Shown: positions 54,473 through 63,378 of the stretch, piece by piece
Position numbering within the stretch: position 1 is the first letter of the stretch
How the letters are laid out: each line of letters starts with the position of its first letter
DNA from: Sphingomonas mucosissima
GTDB taxonomy: Bacteria > Pseudomonadota > Alphaproteobacteria > Sphingomonadales > Sphingomonadaceae
DNA length: 64,000 nucleotides
Direction: 5' to 3'
NCBI RefSeq assembly: GCF_002197665.1
Contig: NZ_NBBJ01000005.1
Location: 186,001-250,000 of the forward strand
Position numbers and translations under genes: made by a program
Notes under the pieces: generated by a model
What the model saw: the letters and a program-made list of their open reading frames with translations, nothing else
Database searches by the model: none
What the model was told of the DNA's origin: nothing

Positions 54473-55291
54473 ATGCGCTTTTCGGGTAAGCGTGCCGTGG
54501 TGACCGGCGGCGCTTCGGGCATCGGGCGCGCAACTGCGCTCCGGCTGGCCGAAGAGGGCGCCGAGGTCTGGATCGGCGACATCGACGAGGCGGGCGGGCA
54601 GGAGCTTGCCGGCACCTCAAACGGCAAGATTCACTTTCAGCGTTGTGACGTCATGCAGGCGGAGGACATCCGCGCGCTGATGGAAGCGCCGGGCGAGTTG
54701 GACGTCTTGTTCAACAATGCCGGCGCCGGCGGCGCCCCGGATAAGATCGACGAGATTTCGCCGGAGGACTGGGATCGAACGCAGTCTTTGCTGCTTCGAT
54801 CGGTAGCGCTCGGCATTCGGTATGCGGCCCCGCTGATGGCCAAGCGGGGCGGCGGCGCCATCGTGAACACGTCCTCGGTATCCGCGCTGGGCACCGGTTA
54901 CGCGCCGACGGCGTATTCAACCGCGAAGGCTGGCGTCCTTCACCTTTCCAAGATGGCAGCGGCTGATCTCGCCAAGCATAGCATCCGCGTGAATGCGGTG
55001 ATCCCGGGCTTCATCACCACGAATATTTTCACCCGCCATCTGGAGGTGCCCGCCGAGATGCTGGATCGCGCGAACCAGGTGATCGCGCATGTCGCGGCGG
55101 GGGCGCAGCCGGTGAAGCGCGCCGGCCGGCCTGAGGATATTGCGGCGGCGGTCTCATTCCTGCTCAGCGATGACGCTGCCTTCGTGACCGGCACCCATCT
55201 GGTGGTCGACGGCGGCATCACGATCGGGACTCGCCAGAGCTGGGATCCGGATCAGCCGGGCCTGTTCGCCGCCTTGGAGGCTCTGCAATGA
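54473..55291 (+). CDS. SDR-family oxidoreductase
   Basis: 272-residue short-chain dehydrogenase with TGGASGIGRA at residues 11-20, LFNNAGAGGAP, the Ser/Tyr/Lys triad in NTSSVSA and AYSTAKAG, and FVTGTHLVVDGG near the C-terminus. Asp 36-37 (GDIDEA) after beta-2 suggests NAD rather than NADP. The stop overlaps the start of a symporter gene, so this enzyme probably acts on the compound that transporter brings in. Confidence 0.92.
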   Translation: MRFSGKRAVVTGGASGIGRATALRLAEEGAEVWIGDIDEAGGQELAGTSNGKIHFQRCDVMQAEDIRALMEAPGELDVLFNNAGAGGAPDKIDEISPEDWDRTQSLLLRSVALGIRYAAPLMAKRGGGAIVNTSSVSALGTGYAPTAYSTAKAGVLHLSKMAAADLAKHSIRVNAVIPGFITTNIFTRHLEVPAEMLDRANQVIAHVAAGAQPVKRAGRPEDIAAAVSFLLSDDAAFVTGTHLVVDGGITIGTRQSWDPDQPGLFAALEALQ

Positions 55292-56796
55292 GCGCCACTA
55301 TCGCAAGCACTGCGACGATCGGATCGGCACCGCCCAGCCGGCGGCTGCGCACCGGCACCATGGCAAGCTATGGCTTTGGCGCTGCCGCTTATGGCGTAAA
55401 GGACTCCGGCTTCGGCACGTTTCTGCTGCTGTTCTACAATCAGGTGATCGGCGTGCCGGCGGCGACCGTCGGCTTCGTCATCATGTGTGCGTTGATCATC
55501 GACGCGTTCATTGATCCGACGATCGGCGTCCTGTCCGATCGGACACGCACGAAATGGGGGCGGCGCCATCCGTGGCTCTACGGTTCGGCCCTGCCGATCA
55601 TGCTTGGCTGGGTGCTCTTGTGGAACCCGCCGGAGAGCTCGCAGACAGCCACGCTCGGCTGGCTGTTCGCGGTGGCGGTGTTGGTGCGAAGCGCGGTCAG
55701 CGCCTATGAGGTGCCGAGCCAGGCGATGGCGGCGGAGCTCAGCTCCGACTATGACGAGCGTACTCGCATCATGGCCTATCGCTATCTGTTCGGCTGGGCC
55801 GGCGGGCTCGTGATGCTGATCGCGGCTTATTGGGTGTTCCTGTCGCCGACGCCGGAGGTGCCGAACGGGCTGTTGAACCGGGAGGGCTACAAGGGATTTG
55901 CGATCGCGGGTGCGCTGTTCATGGGACTTGCGATCCTTACGTCTGCGCTGGGAACGCATCGCGAGATCCCGAACCTGCCTTCGCCGGTTATTGAAAAGCA
56001 GACAGTTCGCCAAAGCTTCGCCGAGCTGCTTCAGACCCTCCATAATAAGGCGTTTCTGATCCTGATGGCGGCGGGTCTGTTCGTGTACACGAACCAGGGC
56101 GTCACCTACGCGATCTCGAACTATCTCTACACCTATGTCTGGCGCTTCACGACGGTGACGATCGCCGGGCTTACCCTCCCGACCTTTGTGCCGCTGAGCA
56201 TCGTGTTGTTCAGTGGCGTCCTGGTCGCCTTCGTCGTGGCGCCGCGTATCGGGCAGTCGACCAGCAAGCCGAAGGCGGCGTCTACCGCTGCGGTGCTGGC
56301 GATCGCCATCGGCACGGCGCCTTATTGGCTGCGGCTCGCCGGTGTCTTTCCCGACGTTGGCAGCCCGGCGATGCTGCCGCTGCTGTTTGCAATGCTGGCG
56401 ATGGGAACGGCGGCGAGCGTAACGGCGCACATTCTTGGTGCCTCCATGATGGCGGACGTTGTCGAAGACTCGGAACAGCGCACCGGGCGGCGTTCCGAAG
56501 GCGTCTTCTTCGCCGGTGGCTTCTTTATCCAGAAATGCACCAGCGGCGTCGGCATCTTCGTCACGGGGTTGATCCTGTGGGCGGCGAGCTTCCCTGAAAA
56601 AGCGGTGCCGGGTCAGGTGCCGGTGGAGGTGCTCGATCGCCTCACCATCATCTACATCGTGGCGGCCACGTGCCTCGCGCTGATCGCGGCGGCATTGTAT
56701 CGGGCATTTCCGTTCGGCCGGGCCGAACATACGGCTCGTCTCGAAGCATTGCGCATGCAAGCGCTTGATTCGGAGCGAATTGATCCCGTTCCCTAA
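55288..56796 (+). CDS. GPH-family (glycoside-pentoside-hexuronide) MFS cation symporter
   Basis: 502-residue transporter with 12 predicted membrane spans. FIDPTIGVLSDRTRTKWGRR then HPWLYG (about residues 72-97) is the GPH/MelB family loop; EVPSQAMAAELSSDYDERTR and MMADVVEDSEQRTGRRSEG are further family landmarks. It would import a sugar, glycoside or related organic solute with Na+ or H+. ATGA overlap with the upstream SDR gene; a hairpin follows. Confidence 0.92.
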   Translation: MSATIASTATIGSAPPSRRLRTGTMASYGFGAAAYGVKDSGFGTFLLLFYNQVIGVPAATVGFVIMCALIIDAFIDPTIGVLSDRTRTKWGRRHPWLYGSALPIMLGWVLLWNPPESSQTATLGWLFAVAVLVRSAVSAYEVPSQAMAAELSSDYDERTRIMAYRYLFGWAGGLVMLIAAYWVFLSPTPEVPNGLLNREGYKGFAIAGALFMGLAILTSALGTHREIPNLPSPVIEKQTVRQSFAELLQTLHNKAFLILMAAGLFVYTNQGVTYAISNYLYTYVWRFTTVTIAGLTLPTFVPLSIVLFSGVLVAFVVAPRIGQSTSKPKAASTAAVLAIAIGTAPYWLRLAGVFPDVGSPAMLPLLFAMLAMGTAASVTAHILGASMMADVVEDSEQRTGRRSEGVFFAGGFFIQKCTSGVGIFVTGLILWAASFPEKAVPGQVPVEVLDRLTIIYIVAATCLALIAAALYRAFPFGRAEHTARLEALRMQALDSERIDPVP

Positions 56797-56820
56797 GCGA
56801 TAATCGCCGCTAGAATTGGC

Positions 56821-56848
56821 GTTGCAGGCGCTTCATCGGCGCCGCAAC
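56821..56848 (+). terminator. Terminator after the symporter gene
   Basis: GTTGC-A-GGCGC pairs with GCGCC-GCAAC, giving 10 bp with one bulged A and a 7-base loop, 25 bases after the stop. No T-run. Confidence 0.5.
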
Positions 56849-56943
56849 ACCGTTCATCGGAATTGGTTCCCGCGCCTATTGGTTTTCTTGGACCATCCCC
56901 GTAGCCGGACTGCGACGAACATCCGTAGACCGGGGGGGTCGCA

Positions 56944-57525
56944 GTGACTTTCAAGAATTTTGGGGCGCGTTTTGCGCTTGTAGTATCGTGCGGCCTGATG
57001 ACGGCGACCGCGGCAAATGCCCAGTTCTGGCAGTGCGCCCCTTATGCTCGCGAGATCTCGGGCATTCAGATCCATGGCAATGCCAATACTTGGTGGGGCC
57101 AAGCCGCCGGCAAGTATGAGCGTGGGAATGCTCCCAAGGTCGGCGCAGTGCTGTCCTTCCGCTCGACCGGTCGGATGCGCGTGGGCCATGTCGCCATGGT
57201 GAGCCAGGTCGTCAGCGACCGCGAGGTTCTTCTGACCCATGCGAACTGGTCGCGGCGCGGCGGTATCGAGCGCAACGTGCGGGCGATCGACGTGTCGGAC
57301 GCGGGCGACTGGAGCCTCGTGAAGGTGTGGTATGCGCCGCAGGGCGGGCTTGGCACCTCGAACTACCCGACCAACGGCTTCATTTACGGCAATGGCGCGG
57401 GCGGCACCTCGCCCGGCATCATGGCGGACGAGAATGAGGGCGCCGACGAGACGCGGATCGCCAACCTGGCGATCGCTTCGGCAGCAGCAGCGCCGGTGCG
57501 CGGCGCAGTGACGCTCAGCAACTAA
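56944..57525 (+). CDS. Secreted CHAP-domain peptidase/amidase
   Basis: 193 residues with a signal peptide (MTFKNFGARFALVVSCGLMT..., cleavage near ANA/QF at residue 26). The CHAP domain has the catalytic Cys 31 in FWQCAPYAR, His 82 in RVGHVAMVS and the THANW segment. Such enzymes cut peptidoglycan peptides or amides; alphaproteobacterial short versions are common but functionally unassigned. The C-terminal ~50 residues are Gly/Ala-rich. The GTG start follows GGGGGGT. Confidence 0.88.
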   Translation: MTFKNFGARFALVVSCGLMTATAANAQFWQCAPYAREISGIQIHGNANTWWGQAAGKYERGNAPKVGAVLSFRSTGRMRVGHVAMVSQVVSDREVLLTHANWSRRGGIERNVRAIDVSDAGDWSLVKVWYAPQGGLGTSNYPTNGFIYGNGAGGTSPGIMADENEGADETRIANLAIASAAAAPVRGAVTLSN

Positions 57526-57612
57526 GCGGTTACGCGGCCTCCCCACGGCACAGATCGGCCTCCCCCAGGCATTCGCTGGCGATAATCGGCCTGGTGCCGG
57601 CCGATTGTCTGA

Positions 57613-58104
57613 TCAGGCCGGCCGGAAGACCATGGCGACGCCATTCATGCAGTAACGCTTGCCCGTGGGCGCCGGGCCATCGTCAAAGACATGGCCGAGA
57701 TGACCGCCGCATCGCGCGCAATGCACCTCGGTTCGCGGGAGCCCCAGGGTGAAATCTCGCCTGGTCCCGACGGCCCCCTTCAACGGCGCCCAGAAGCTAG
57801 GCCAGCCGGTGCCGCTGTCGAACTTGGTCCGCGAGGAGAACAGGGGCTGGCCGCAGCCGGCGCAGGCGAAGGCGCCTGCGCGTTTCTCCTTATCGAGCGG
57901 GCTGGAGAAGGGGCGCTCGGTCGCTTCGCGGCGGAGCACGTTGAACGTCTGGGGCGACAGCTTCTGCCGCCATTGCGCCTCGCTTAGCCGTATCGGAAAC
58001 GTTTCCGCTTCCGCTGGCGCCACCTTGCATGCGGCGACAAGAGCCGTTGCGGTGACGCTGCCCAGGCCCAGGAGCACGGCGCGTCGATGATAAGGCTGCT
58101 TCAT
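57613..58104 (-). CDS. msrB: Exported methionine-R-sulfoxide reductase MsrB
   Basis: 163 residues reducing methionine-R-sulfoxide in proteins. The two zinc CxxC pairs are CAGC and CARC, GTGWPSFWAPL is conserved, and the catalytic Cys lies in RYCMNGVAM. Unlike cytosolic MsrB, it starts MKQPYHRRAVLLGLGSVTAT with LVAAC at residues 22-26, which combines a twin-arginine-like leader and a lipobox, so the protein is probably a periplasmic lipid-anchored enzyme. A TATATT lies about eight bases before the ATG and no ribosome binding site is visible. Confidence 0.92.
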   Translation of the reverse strand: MKQPYHRRAVLLGLGSVTATALVAACKVAPAEAETFPIRLSEAQWRQKLSPQTFNVLRREATERPFSSPLDKEKRAGAFACAGCGQPLFSSRTKFDSGTGWPSFWAPLKGAVGTRRDFTLGLPRTEVHCARCGGHLGHVFDDGPAPTGKRYCMNGVAMVFRPA

Positions 58105-58306
58105 GAGGAGCAATATAGGGTGGCGATCTCGGTCTCCCATCCCACACGCGGACCCGCCGCGCGTTGAGCGATGCTCGAGCCCGTTGCGTTGAACGGACCG
58201 CTTTGCGCTGACCGGCTTGTTGGCGCCAGCCGACGCATGTCTGGCTTTGCGGCTGTAGAGAAAGGCTGACTCGGCCGCGATCGGGGGGCATGCTAACCAG
58301 CCGGCC

Positions 58307-59575
58307 ATGCGGGACCATCACGACACTCAGGATTGCGGCGCCATGATCGCCGGCATGGCGGCGGAGGCGCGGCGGGCGGCGCTTCAGCTGGCGCGCCTTT
58401 CAACGGAGCAGCGCCGGGCGGGCCTGTTGCGGGCAGAGGAAGCGTTGCGCGGTGCGCGTGACGCTATTTTGGCCGCGAACGCGGCTGATGTGGCGCGGGC
58501 GGAGGCGGCGGGGCTATCGGCGGCCATGATCGACCGGCTGCGGATGGATGAGGCACGGATTGCCGGCATGGCGGCGGGCGTGGCGACGGTGGCGACGCTT
58601 GCCGATCCGGTCGGGCAAGTGATCGACACGGCGGTTCGCCCGAATGGTCTGGAGCTGTCGCGCATACGGGTGCCGATCGGGGTGATCGGCATCATCTACG
58701 AAAGCCGGCCCAATGTGACCGCCGATGCGGCCGCGCTGTGCGTGATGGCGGGCAATGCCGCGATCCTGCGCGGCGGTTCCGAGGCGACCCAGAGCAATGC
58801 CGCCATTCACCGTGCCTTTTGTGAAGGACTGAGCCGGGCCGGCATCCCGACCACGGCGGTGCAACTGGTGGAAACGACGGATCGGGCGGCGGTGGGCGCG
58901 ATGCTGGCGGCGCACGGCGCGATCGATCTTGTGGTGCCGCGCGGCGGCAAGGGGCTGGTGGCGCGGGTCCAGGCCGAGGCGCGGGTGCCGGTGCTCGCCC
59001 ATCTGGACGGGATCAATCACATCTTCGTTCATGCCTCGGCCGACAAGGACATGGCGACGCGGATCGTCGTCAACGCCAAGATGCGACGGACGGGCGTGTG
59101 CGGCGCGATGGAGACGTTGCTGATCGATGCGGCTTACCCTGATCCTGCCGCCTTGGTGCAGGCGCTTGCCGAGGCGGGATGCGCGGTACGTGGCGACGCG
59201 CGCGTTTGCGCGATTGCCGCCGTGACGCCGGCCGACGAGGCGGATTGGGACACCGAGTATCTCGATGCGATCTGCTCGGCGGCGATCGTGGATGGTCTCG
59301 ATGGCGCGCTCGCGCATATCGGGCGGCATAGCTCCGGGCATACGGATGCGATCGTGGCGGCGGATGAGGCAATCGCGAACCGTTTCCTGGCCGAGGTCGA
59401 TTCGGCCATCGTGCTTTGGAATGCGTCCACGCAGTTCGCCGACGGGGGTGAGTTTGGGCTGGGGGCGGAGATCGGCATTGCGACCGGCCGGTTGCACGCC
59501 CGCGGACCGGTCGCGCTCGAGGGACTGACGACCTACAAATGGGTCGGCCGCGGCGCGGGGCAGGTGCGTAGCTAG
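58307..59575 (+). CDS. proA: Gamma-glutamyl phosphate reductase
   Basis: NADPH-dependent enzyme of proline synthesis, 422 residues. It shows VIGIIYESRPNVTADAAALC, ILRGGSEATQSN, DLVVPRGGKGLV, VLAHLDGINHIFV and the catalytic Cys in RRTGVCGAMETLL, all characteristic. The ATG at 58307 is given; in-frame ATGs at 58343 and 58355 are alternatives, and the first 10-15 residues are not conserved. proB is not adjacent. It is divergent from msrB. Confidence 0.95.
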   Translation: MRDHHDTQDCGAMIAGMAAEARRAALQLARLSTEQRRAGLLRAEEALRGARDAILAANAADVARAEAAGLSAAMIDRLRMDEARIAGMAAGVATVATLADPVGQVIDTAVRPNGLELSRIRVPIGVIGIIYESRPNVTADAAALCVMAGNAAILRGGSEATQSNAAIHRAFCEGLSRAGIPTTAVQLVETTDRAAVGAMLAAHGAIDLVVPRGGKGLVARVQAEARVPVLAHLDGINHIFVHASADKDMATRIVVNAKMRRTGVCGAMETLLIDAAYPDPAALVQALAEAGCAVRGDARVCAIAAVTPADEADWDTEYLDAICSAAIVDGLDGALAHIGRHSSGHTDAIVAADEAIANRFLAEVDSAIVLWNASTQFADGGEFGLGAEIGIATGRLHARGPVALEGLTTYKWVGRGAGQVRS

Positions 59576-59720
59576 AAGTTTTCGATCACCTTGATCCTGA
59601 GCTTCGAGGTGACGGCGGACCCGTGACCTGACGCAGACGGCCCAGGTGCAACCTTGGTTCTCCACCCCAGCCTTTGTGTCGATCCATGCACCTCAGCGAG
59701 GTGTCAGCCCACCGTGCTCC

Positions 59721-60998
59721 TCATCGTCCGCCAAGCCAGCGAAAGAAGCGTGGCACGGGGGCATGGCGGCTCATCCAGGCGCTGTAATCGCGATAGATCG
59801 GGTCTTCGCGCAGATGGCGCTCCTCGGTCCTGGCGCGCCAATAATAGATGCCGCTTACCGCCGCCAGGATCAGCGTCGCGCGGGCTGCGTCGACGAGCGT
59901 GCCGGTCGACAGCAGAGGCAGGGTGGAGAACCACCAGAAGAGGTTTTTCGTCAAATACGCCGGGTGGCGCGACCAGGCATAGGGTCCGTGAGTCAGGACG
60001 CCGCGATGCGTCAGATTCGAAAAGCGCAGGCCGAACGCAACGGTCGCCCAGGCGTAGATGGCGGTGAGCAGCACCAGCAGGGCGCCGACGATGACCAATA
60101 ATATCGGATAGCCCTGGAGCCATTGGCTCCATTCCGCGGTGCCGGGATGATAATCGAGCGGACCGCCCTGATTCATGAGGATGAAGGGCGGATAGCAGAT
60201 CAGCGCCGCGGCCCAGCCGGCGGCATAGGGATTGGCGCTGCGGATGTGCGCGTCCAGCGGGCGCATCGTCAGCACATATCCGACAGTTGCGAACGCGACG
60301 TCGATCACGAACATGAACGTGATCAGCCAATTGGCGAGCGCCACGGGATCGGTCAGGATGCCAAAGGTCGGGGTCCGAATGAATTCGGCAAAGCCGGGGG
60401 GCACGATCGCCAGCATGAAGGCGAGGAAAAACGCCTTCACGGCCCAGGCGCGCAGATGGGCATAGATGAGCTCGGGCTCGGCGGTGTTCGTATGCGTCAG
60501 CCAGGCGCCGAGTGCCCACGCGCCGTCGCGCGGCTCGATCAGGCGTCGATCGAGCCACAGGACGTAGGGGATCGACAGCACGAACAGCAGCGGGGCGGCC
60601 GTTCCGAAGCACCACATGGCGAAGCGGAAATTGCCATCCCAATAGAAGCGGCCGGTGCCGTAGATCAGCGCGATGCCCGCCCAAGTGGCCCACAGCCCCA
60701 CGAGCTTGATCAGGCTGGTATCGATCGTCTCGCGCCAGGGACGCACCCGTGACCAGTCGATCCCGGTGGAAGGGCGGCGATGGACCTTGTCCACGATCAG
60801 CGACCAGAGCACCATTGGCACGCCGCACGCCAGCAGATTGACCAGGGCGGCATAAGGACCGTCCAGGCCATAGACGCGGGCCACCCCGATCCAGGCGATC
60901 AAGCCGACGAGGCCGGCGAGGCCGACGCCGTGCGAGACGGCGGAGGCAGGCCGCGGATCGGTGCGGTGCGTGGGAGCGGCGGCGACGTGCTGAGGCAT
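59721..60998 (-). CDS. Polytopic membrane protein with C-terminal isoprenylcysteine/phospholipid-methyltransferase-like domain
   Basis: About 425 residues with roughly ten membrane spans. The C-terminal ~120 residues have HGPYAWSRHPAYLTKNLFWW and ARTEERHLREDPIYRDYSAWM, the SAM-binding pattern of the ICMT/PEMT-like family. The N-terminal part carries WNGNF-like and EPELIYAHLRAW segments not found in simple ICMT proteins. The methyl acceptor is unknown. The ATG at 60998 is chosen; another in-frame ATG is at 61037 and neither has a good ribosome binding site. It is divergent from the fRMsr gene. Confidence 0.82.
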   Translation of the reverse strand: MPQHVAAAPTHRTDPRPASAVSHGVGLAGLVGLIAWIGVARVYGLDGPYAALVNLLACGVPMVLWSLIVDKVHRRPSTGIDWSRVRPWRETIDTSLIKLVGLWATWAGIALIYGTGRFYWDGNFRFAMWCFGTAAPLLFVLSIPYVLWLDRRLIEPRDGAWALGAWLTHTNTAEPELIYAHLRAWAVKAFFLAFMLAIVPPGFAEFIRTPTFGILTDPVALANWLITFMFVIDVAFATVGYVLTMRPLDAHIRSANPYAAGWAAALICYPPFILMNQGGPLDYHPGTAEWSQWLQGYPILLVIVGALLVLLTAIYAWATVAFGLRFSNLTHRGVLTHGPYAWSRHPAYLTKNLFWWFSTLPLLSTGTLVDAARATLILAAVSGIYYWRARTEERHLREDPIYRDYSAWMSRHAPVPRFFRWLGGR

Positions 60999-61075
60999 GG
61001 GACGCGAGGCGTAGCACAGCAAAGGTAATCGCGGCATGAAGGACGACACTCGCGTCGCGCTGCCTGCGCGACTAC

Positions 61076-61567
61076 ATGGCGCGCATGTACCAGTTCGATA
61101 TTCAGGCCGGTGAAAAGGCCGAGCTCTACCGCGACATCCTGTCCGCTCTCGACGCGCTGACCGCCGACGAGCCTGATGCGGTTGCCAACATGGCGAATGC
61201 CGCAGCGCTGCTTTGGCAATATCTGCCTGATCTGAACTGGGCGGGCTTTTACCGCATGGTCGCGGGCGAGCTGGTTCTGGGGCCGTTTCAGGGCAAGCCA
61301 GCCTGCATCCGTATCGCACTGGGCGCGGGGGTATGCGGGACAGCGGCGGCGACCGGGGAAACGCAGCTAGTCGCCGACGTGCATGCCTTTCCCGGGCACA
61401 TCGCGTGCGACGCGGCGAGTGCGTCGGAATTGGTGGTGCCGATCGTTCATGGCGGGGTGGTGATCGGCGTGCTTGATCTCGATAGCCCCATTCCCTCGCG
61501 CTTCGATGCGGAGGACGCCAAGGGCGGGGAGGCGATCGCCGCATTGCTGGCGGCCCGTATCGCGTAG
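61076..61567 (+). CDS. msrC: Free methionine-R-sulfoxide reductase (GAF type)
   Basis: 163-residue GAF-domain enzyme that reduces free Met-R-sulfoxide. The three family cysteines are visible in GKPACIRIAL, GAGVCGTAAATG and FPGHIACDAAS, and NWAGFYRM and VLDLDSPIPSRF are conserved flanks. The start MARMYQ at 61076 or MYQFD at 61085 are both possible. It lies 3 kb from the exported msrB, so this region carries repair for both free and protein-bound R-sulfoxide. Confidence 0.93.
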   Translation: MARMYQFDIQAGEKAELYRDILSALDALTADEPDAVANMANAAALLWQYLPDLNWAGFYRMVAGELVLGPFQGKPACIRIALGAGVCGTAAATGETQLVADVHAFPGHIACDAASASELVVPIVHGGVVIGVLDLDSPIPSRFDAEDAKGGEAIAALLAARIA

Positions 61568-61696
61568 CGGCGCCCGCCCGGCCTGCATCATTCCGGGACA
61601 GAGGCGATGGTGGAAGGGGCCTGGGCGAACTGGTAAACGGTTCGTCAACCGCGGCAATGCCGTGTGGGCGAATGGTGAGATCAGGGAGAATAGTCG

Positions 61697-62764
61697 ATGC
61701 GCGCGCATACGACGGCGGCGATGCTTGTGCTGGGGCTTACGGCGGCGGCGGCCAGCGGCCGCGAGCGCCCGGTTCTTCGCACCGGCCCTGGCAACACGGC
61801 ACAAGCGGCAGGGACCGAGCTGGCGAGCGCCGGTCCTGTTGGAACTGCCCGCGTCGCGTCCAGCCGGGGCGACCTGAAGACGCCGCGGTGGGGCGGCCGC
61901 GTTCAAGGGCGCTGGTGGGCTGGATCGCGCGCGCCGGGCGGCTGGGGCGCTTATCAGCGGCCGCTGCGGGGCACGATGCTGCCGTCGTATTGGGCGGCGC
62001 CGCAATGGCGTGTTGACGATTGGTCCGGCTTCGATCTTCCGCCGCCGCCCAATGGCTTTGCCTGGTCGCGGTATTACGATGACGCAGTGCTGGTCGATGG
62101 TCGCGGCGCCGTTCACGACACGATCGGCGGCGTGGATTGGGATCAATTCGATGCGGAAGGCGTGGATTATGCCTACCGCGAGGATTGGGATGGGGATGGA
62201 GGCCGGGCCTATGTATCCGCACCTCCGGGCGCGCCTTATGCGGTGCCGGGGCGTGATCGCGCGGCTGTTGATACCGCACGGGCCGGTGAGCCTGGCGCTT
62301 CAACGACGATGGTCGCCCGTGGCGCACCGGAAGCGAGCGGAACGAGCCGCCAAGTCGTGACGGCGAGCTCTTCGGCGCGGGACGATCGGCGGGCGGCGCC
62401 GATGGCGCCCGGCGCCGGCTATCCGCCGGCGCCGCCGCGCGGTGCGCCTTACCCGCCCGCCGTTGCGACCCGCGCTGCCGCACCTGCTCCCGTGCTCGCA
62501 CCGTCGCGCTCGGTGGCGGCTCCCGCGCCCGTCGTCACCCGCGCAAACGGCGTGACGGTGATCACGACCAGCTCGGCCGGCGCGCCCGGCGGCTATTACA
62601 GCAACGGCTATTATTATCCGGCGCCGCCGATCATCACGGTGACGGTGAACGGCCAGCCGGTGGTGACCGCGCCGCCGAGCGAAACATGGGACGATGAGGT
62701 GACGTATACGCCGGAAAGCGGCGGCCGCGGGCGAACGACCACCGTTCGATCCGCGACTCGCTGA
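61697..62764 (+). CDS. RcnB-family periplasmic protein with Pro/Ala-rich tail
   Basis: 355 residues with a signal peptide (MRAHTTAAMLVLGLTAAAAS). The RcnB domain (residues ~85-140) has YWAAPQWRVDDWSGFDLPPPP and FAWSRYYDDAVLVDGRGAV, clearly related to the gene at 52457 in the RYYDDAVLVD pattern. The following ~180 residues are Pro/Ala/Ser/Tyr-rich, with YPPAPPRGAPYPPA, and appear disordered; the C-terminus has YYSNGYYYPAPPIITVTVNG. The role in metal homeostasis is inferred from the family only. Confidence 0.85.
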   Translation: MRAHTTAAMLVLGLTAAAASGRERPVLRTGPGNTAQAAGTELASAGPVGTARVASSRGDLKTPRWGGRVQGRWWAGSRAPGGWGAYQRPLRGTMLPSYWAAPQWRVDDWSGFDLPPPPNGFAWSRYYDDAVLVDGRGAVHDTIGGVDWDQFDAEGVDYAYREDWDGDGGRAYVSAPPGAPYAVPGRDRAAVDTARAGEPGASTTMVARGAPEASGTSRQVVTASSSARDDRRAAPMAPGAGYPPAPPRGAPYPPAVATRAAAPAPVLAPSRSVAAPAPVVTRANGVTVITTSSAGAPGGYYSNGYYYPAPPIITVTVNGQPVVTAPPSETWDDEVTYTPESGGRGRTTTVRSATR

Positions 62765-62813
62765 CGCTGGACGGCGGCGGGCGATCCGGATCGCGCCGCC
62801 GGCTTCGGGCGGA

Positions 62814-63266
62814 TTAGCTCAGGCGGTCGATCGCGTCGCGATCAAGGTTGCCCGGGATGATCATCAGGGGGACCGGCAAGGTCCCTGCCTGACCCGCAAA
62901 GTGCGTGACGAGCGGCCCCGGCGTGCCATCAGCGGCGGCGCCGAGCACAAGCGCTGCGACCTGCGGATTGCCGGCGATTAATTCCCGGATGATCTTGGGC
63001 CCGTCGCCTTGCCGGACGGTGATCGAGGGGCGAAGGCCGGCCTCCTGCATCAGCGTGCCGGCCGCTTTGGCGACGAGGCCCTCGGCGCGCCGCCGCGCCT
63101 CGTCCTCGATGGTTGCCTGCACGCCGCCAAAGGCGATGAATTCCTGTTGCTCCACCAAAGCGAGGATCTCGACGCCGCCCCCGGTCTTTACCGCGCGCCG
63201 CGCCGCGAACCGCAGCGCGATTTCCGCCTCCGGCGCATCATCGATAACCGTCAGATAGATGCGCAT
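62814..63266 (-). CDS. Universal stress protein (UspA family)
   Basis: 150-residue single-domain universal stress protein. It has the N-terminal strand RIYLTVIDDAPEAEIALRFA, a central helix with EARRRAEGLVAKAAG, and VAALVLGAAADGTPGPLVTHFAG, a diverged form of the G-x2-G-x9-G(S/T) ATP-binding loop, followed by VPLMIIPG. The ATP loop is not canonical, so nucleotide binding is uncertain. It is divergent from the PDH E2 gene. Confidence 0.9.
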   Translation of the reverse strand: MRIYLTVIDDAPEAEIALRFAARRAVKTGGGVEILALVEQQEFIAFGGVQATIEDEARRRAEGLVAKAAGTLMQEAGLRPSITVRQGDGPKIIRELIAGNPQVAALVLGAAADGTPGPLVTHFAGQAGTLPVPLMIIPGNLDRDAIDRLS

Positions 63267-63378
63267 GCTTCTTCGGTAATCCCCAGCTCAGCCCGTGCTT
63301 ATCTGCCTGCGGGGTTGACCGCGCAAGGCCTCGGCGCAAGAGACGGGGCGCTCCCCCCCAGGAACGCTGAGGACCCTC

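Noticed and set aside
55252..56760. A 502-codon minus-strand open frame opposite the symporter gene
   Set aside because: Highly charged Arg/His/Asp composition antisense to a clear 12-helix transporter.
60999..61544. Long N-terminal extension of the methyltransferase-like membrane protein
   Set aside because: The extra ~180 codons run antisense to the well-conserved free-methionine-sulfoxide reductase gene and are Arg/Pro-rich; the start at 60998 is kept.
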